Positions 63,527 through 64,000 of a stretch of DNA of 64,000 nucleotides are shown piece by piece. The first letter of the stretch is position 1. The number at the start of each line of letters is the position of its first letter. The translations under genes and the position numbers were made by a program. Under the pieces are notes generated by a model. That model was not told where the DNA came from, searched no databases, and saw only the letters and a program-made list of their open reading frames with translations. Where the stretch lies: assembly GCA_965227905.1 (NCBI GenBank), contig OZ245780.1:3038001-3102000 (forward strand), read 5' to 3'. The stretch is from CBDDHT01 sp965227905. GTDB taxonomy: Bacteria; Pseudomonadota; Alphaproteobacteria; Rhizobiales; Methyloligellaceae.

Positions 63527-64000
63527 ATGCGGCTTTTCGGTTTTTACCCGCTTTTCGTGCAATCCGGTTTCCGATTTGCGCTGCTATCTTTCATATTGAT
63601 TATGGGCACGATGATGCCAGCGGGGCCGGCGCTGAGCCAGAACAGTGCGGTTCTCAATGCGGTTGCGGTCCTCTTGGAAACTGAGCCGCAGCTCGCCTTA
63701 CCCGTACGTCAGCGCAAGGCCGTTTTGACCAGCTACTATGTTGAACAGTCCGGCCCAGCTCTTTGGATCGGCACGCAGCGAATGCCCGAGCTGATCGATC
63801 ATATTGGCCGCGCCGAGGAGCAAGGATTGCTTCCGCGCGACTATGCCGCCGGCCAACTCAAAAAATTGCAGGCCGTTGCAACCTCCACCGATGCACAGAG
63901 CCAGGCTGTCATCGAGTTGTATTTCTCGGCCTTCTTTCTGAAGTATGCGTCCGACATCAAGATCGGGCGTCTGCTTCCGGGCCAGGTCGACAAGGATCTC
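63527..64000 (+). CDS. L,D-transpeptidase, YcbB-like, N-terminal part only
   Basis: 158 codons to the right edge. A signal anchor (FRFALLSFILIMGTMMPAGPALSQ) is followed by the scaffold domain of YcbB-type enzymes: VLTSYYVEQSGPALWIGTQRMPELIDHIGRAEEQGLLPRDYAAGQLKKL and ELYFSAFFLKYASDIKIGRLLPGQVD. The peptidoglycan-binding and YkuD catalytic domains lie outside the window. These enzymes make 3-3 peptidoglycan cross-links in the periplasm. Confidence 0.88.
   Translation, partial: MRLFGFYPLFVQSGFRFALLSFILIMGTMMPAGPALSQNSAVLNAVAVLLETEPQLALPVRQRKAVLTSYYVEQSGPALWIGTQRMPELIDHIGRAEEQGLLPRDYAAGQLKKLQAVATSTDAQSQAVIELYFSAFFLKYASDIKIGRLLPGQVDKDL

Overview
This window looks like chromosome from a free-living, transporter-rich alphaproteobacterium. 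The evidence is the housekeeping block tpiA - (exported protein) - secG - pyrG - kdsA with divergent ppiD and trpE, a Cys-type KdsA, a short QueF, a TctCBA tripartite tricarboxylate transporter, several Ugp/Dpp/NMT1-type ABC importers and moderately GC-rich coding DNA. I cannot fix the order; Rhodospirillales or Hyphomicrobiales relatives are the likeliest. I see no tRNA, rRNA, CRISPR array, prophage or insertion sequence. The left-most and right-most genes run off the window.

Layout. (1) 1-7774: a hydantoin-type catabolic locus with a D-carbamoylase-like nitrilase (cut by the left edge), divergent LysR regulator, NMT1/ThiY-type ABC importer, a ring deaminase-like amidohydrolase and a hydantoinase. 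(2) 7887-12295: MFS exporter, TipA-type MerR regulator, exported beta-propeller, DUF302 protein and a SixA-type phosphatase. (3) 12302-22266: core genes trpE, an amidase, ppiD, tpiA, a proline-rich exported protein, secG, pyrG, kdsA. (4) 22292-28046: O-methyltransferase, ComA-like protein, DUF1835 protein, queF, TetR/GST pair, cupin. (5) 28088-35577: a Ugp-like ABC operon ending in a metallophosphoesterase and a short MetE-like protein, with a divergent LysR. (6) 35622-43205: methyltransferase-like protein, tctCBA, metallo-beta-lactamase-fold hydrolase, beta-hydroxyacid dehydrogenase, second short MetE-like protein. (7) 43310-51981: GAF protein, M38-type amidohydrolase, Dpp-type importer, N-carbamoylsarcosine-amidase-like hydrolase, MOSC protein. 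(8) 52051-62148: a degenerate histidine kinase, then glpD and an Ugp importer with an endonuclease/exonuclease/phosphatase-fold hydrolase, a GlpR-type regulator and a HAD phosphatase. (9) 62337-end: a solitary amino-acid binding protein and the start of an L,D-transpeptidase.

Themes. Most of the non-core genes form import-and-degrade cassettes: a binding protein, its transporter, a hydrolase that would process the imported compound, and a divergent or leading regulator. The hydantoin locus contains the protein families for ring deamination, ring opening and decarbamoylation. Each of the five ABC binding-protein genes is followed within about 10-40 bases by a strong RNA hairpin, terminator-like structure or REP-like palindrome, which probably sets binding protein above permease in expression. 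A dispersed palindromic element with a CCCGGACTTGATCCGGG core occurs three times in intergenic DNA.
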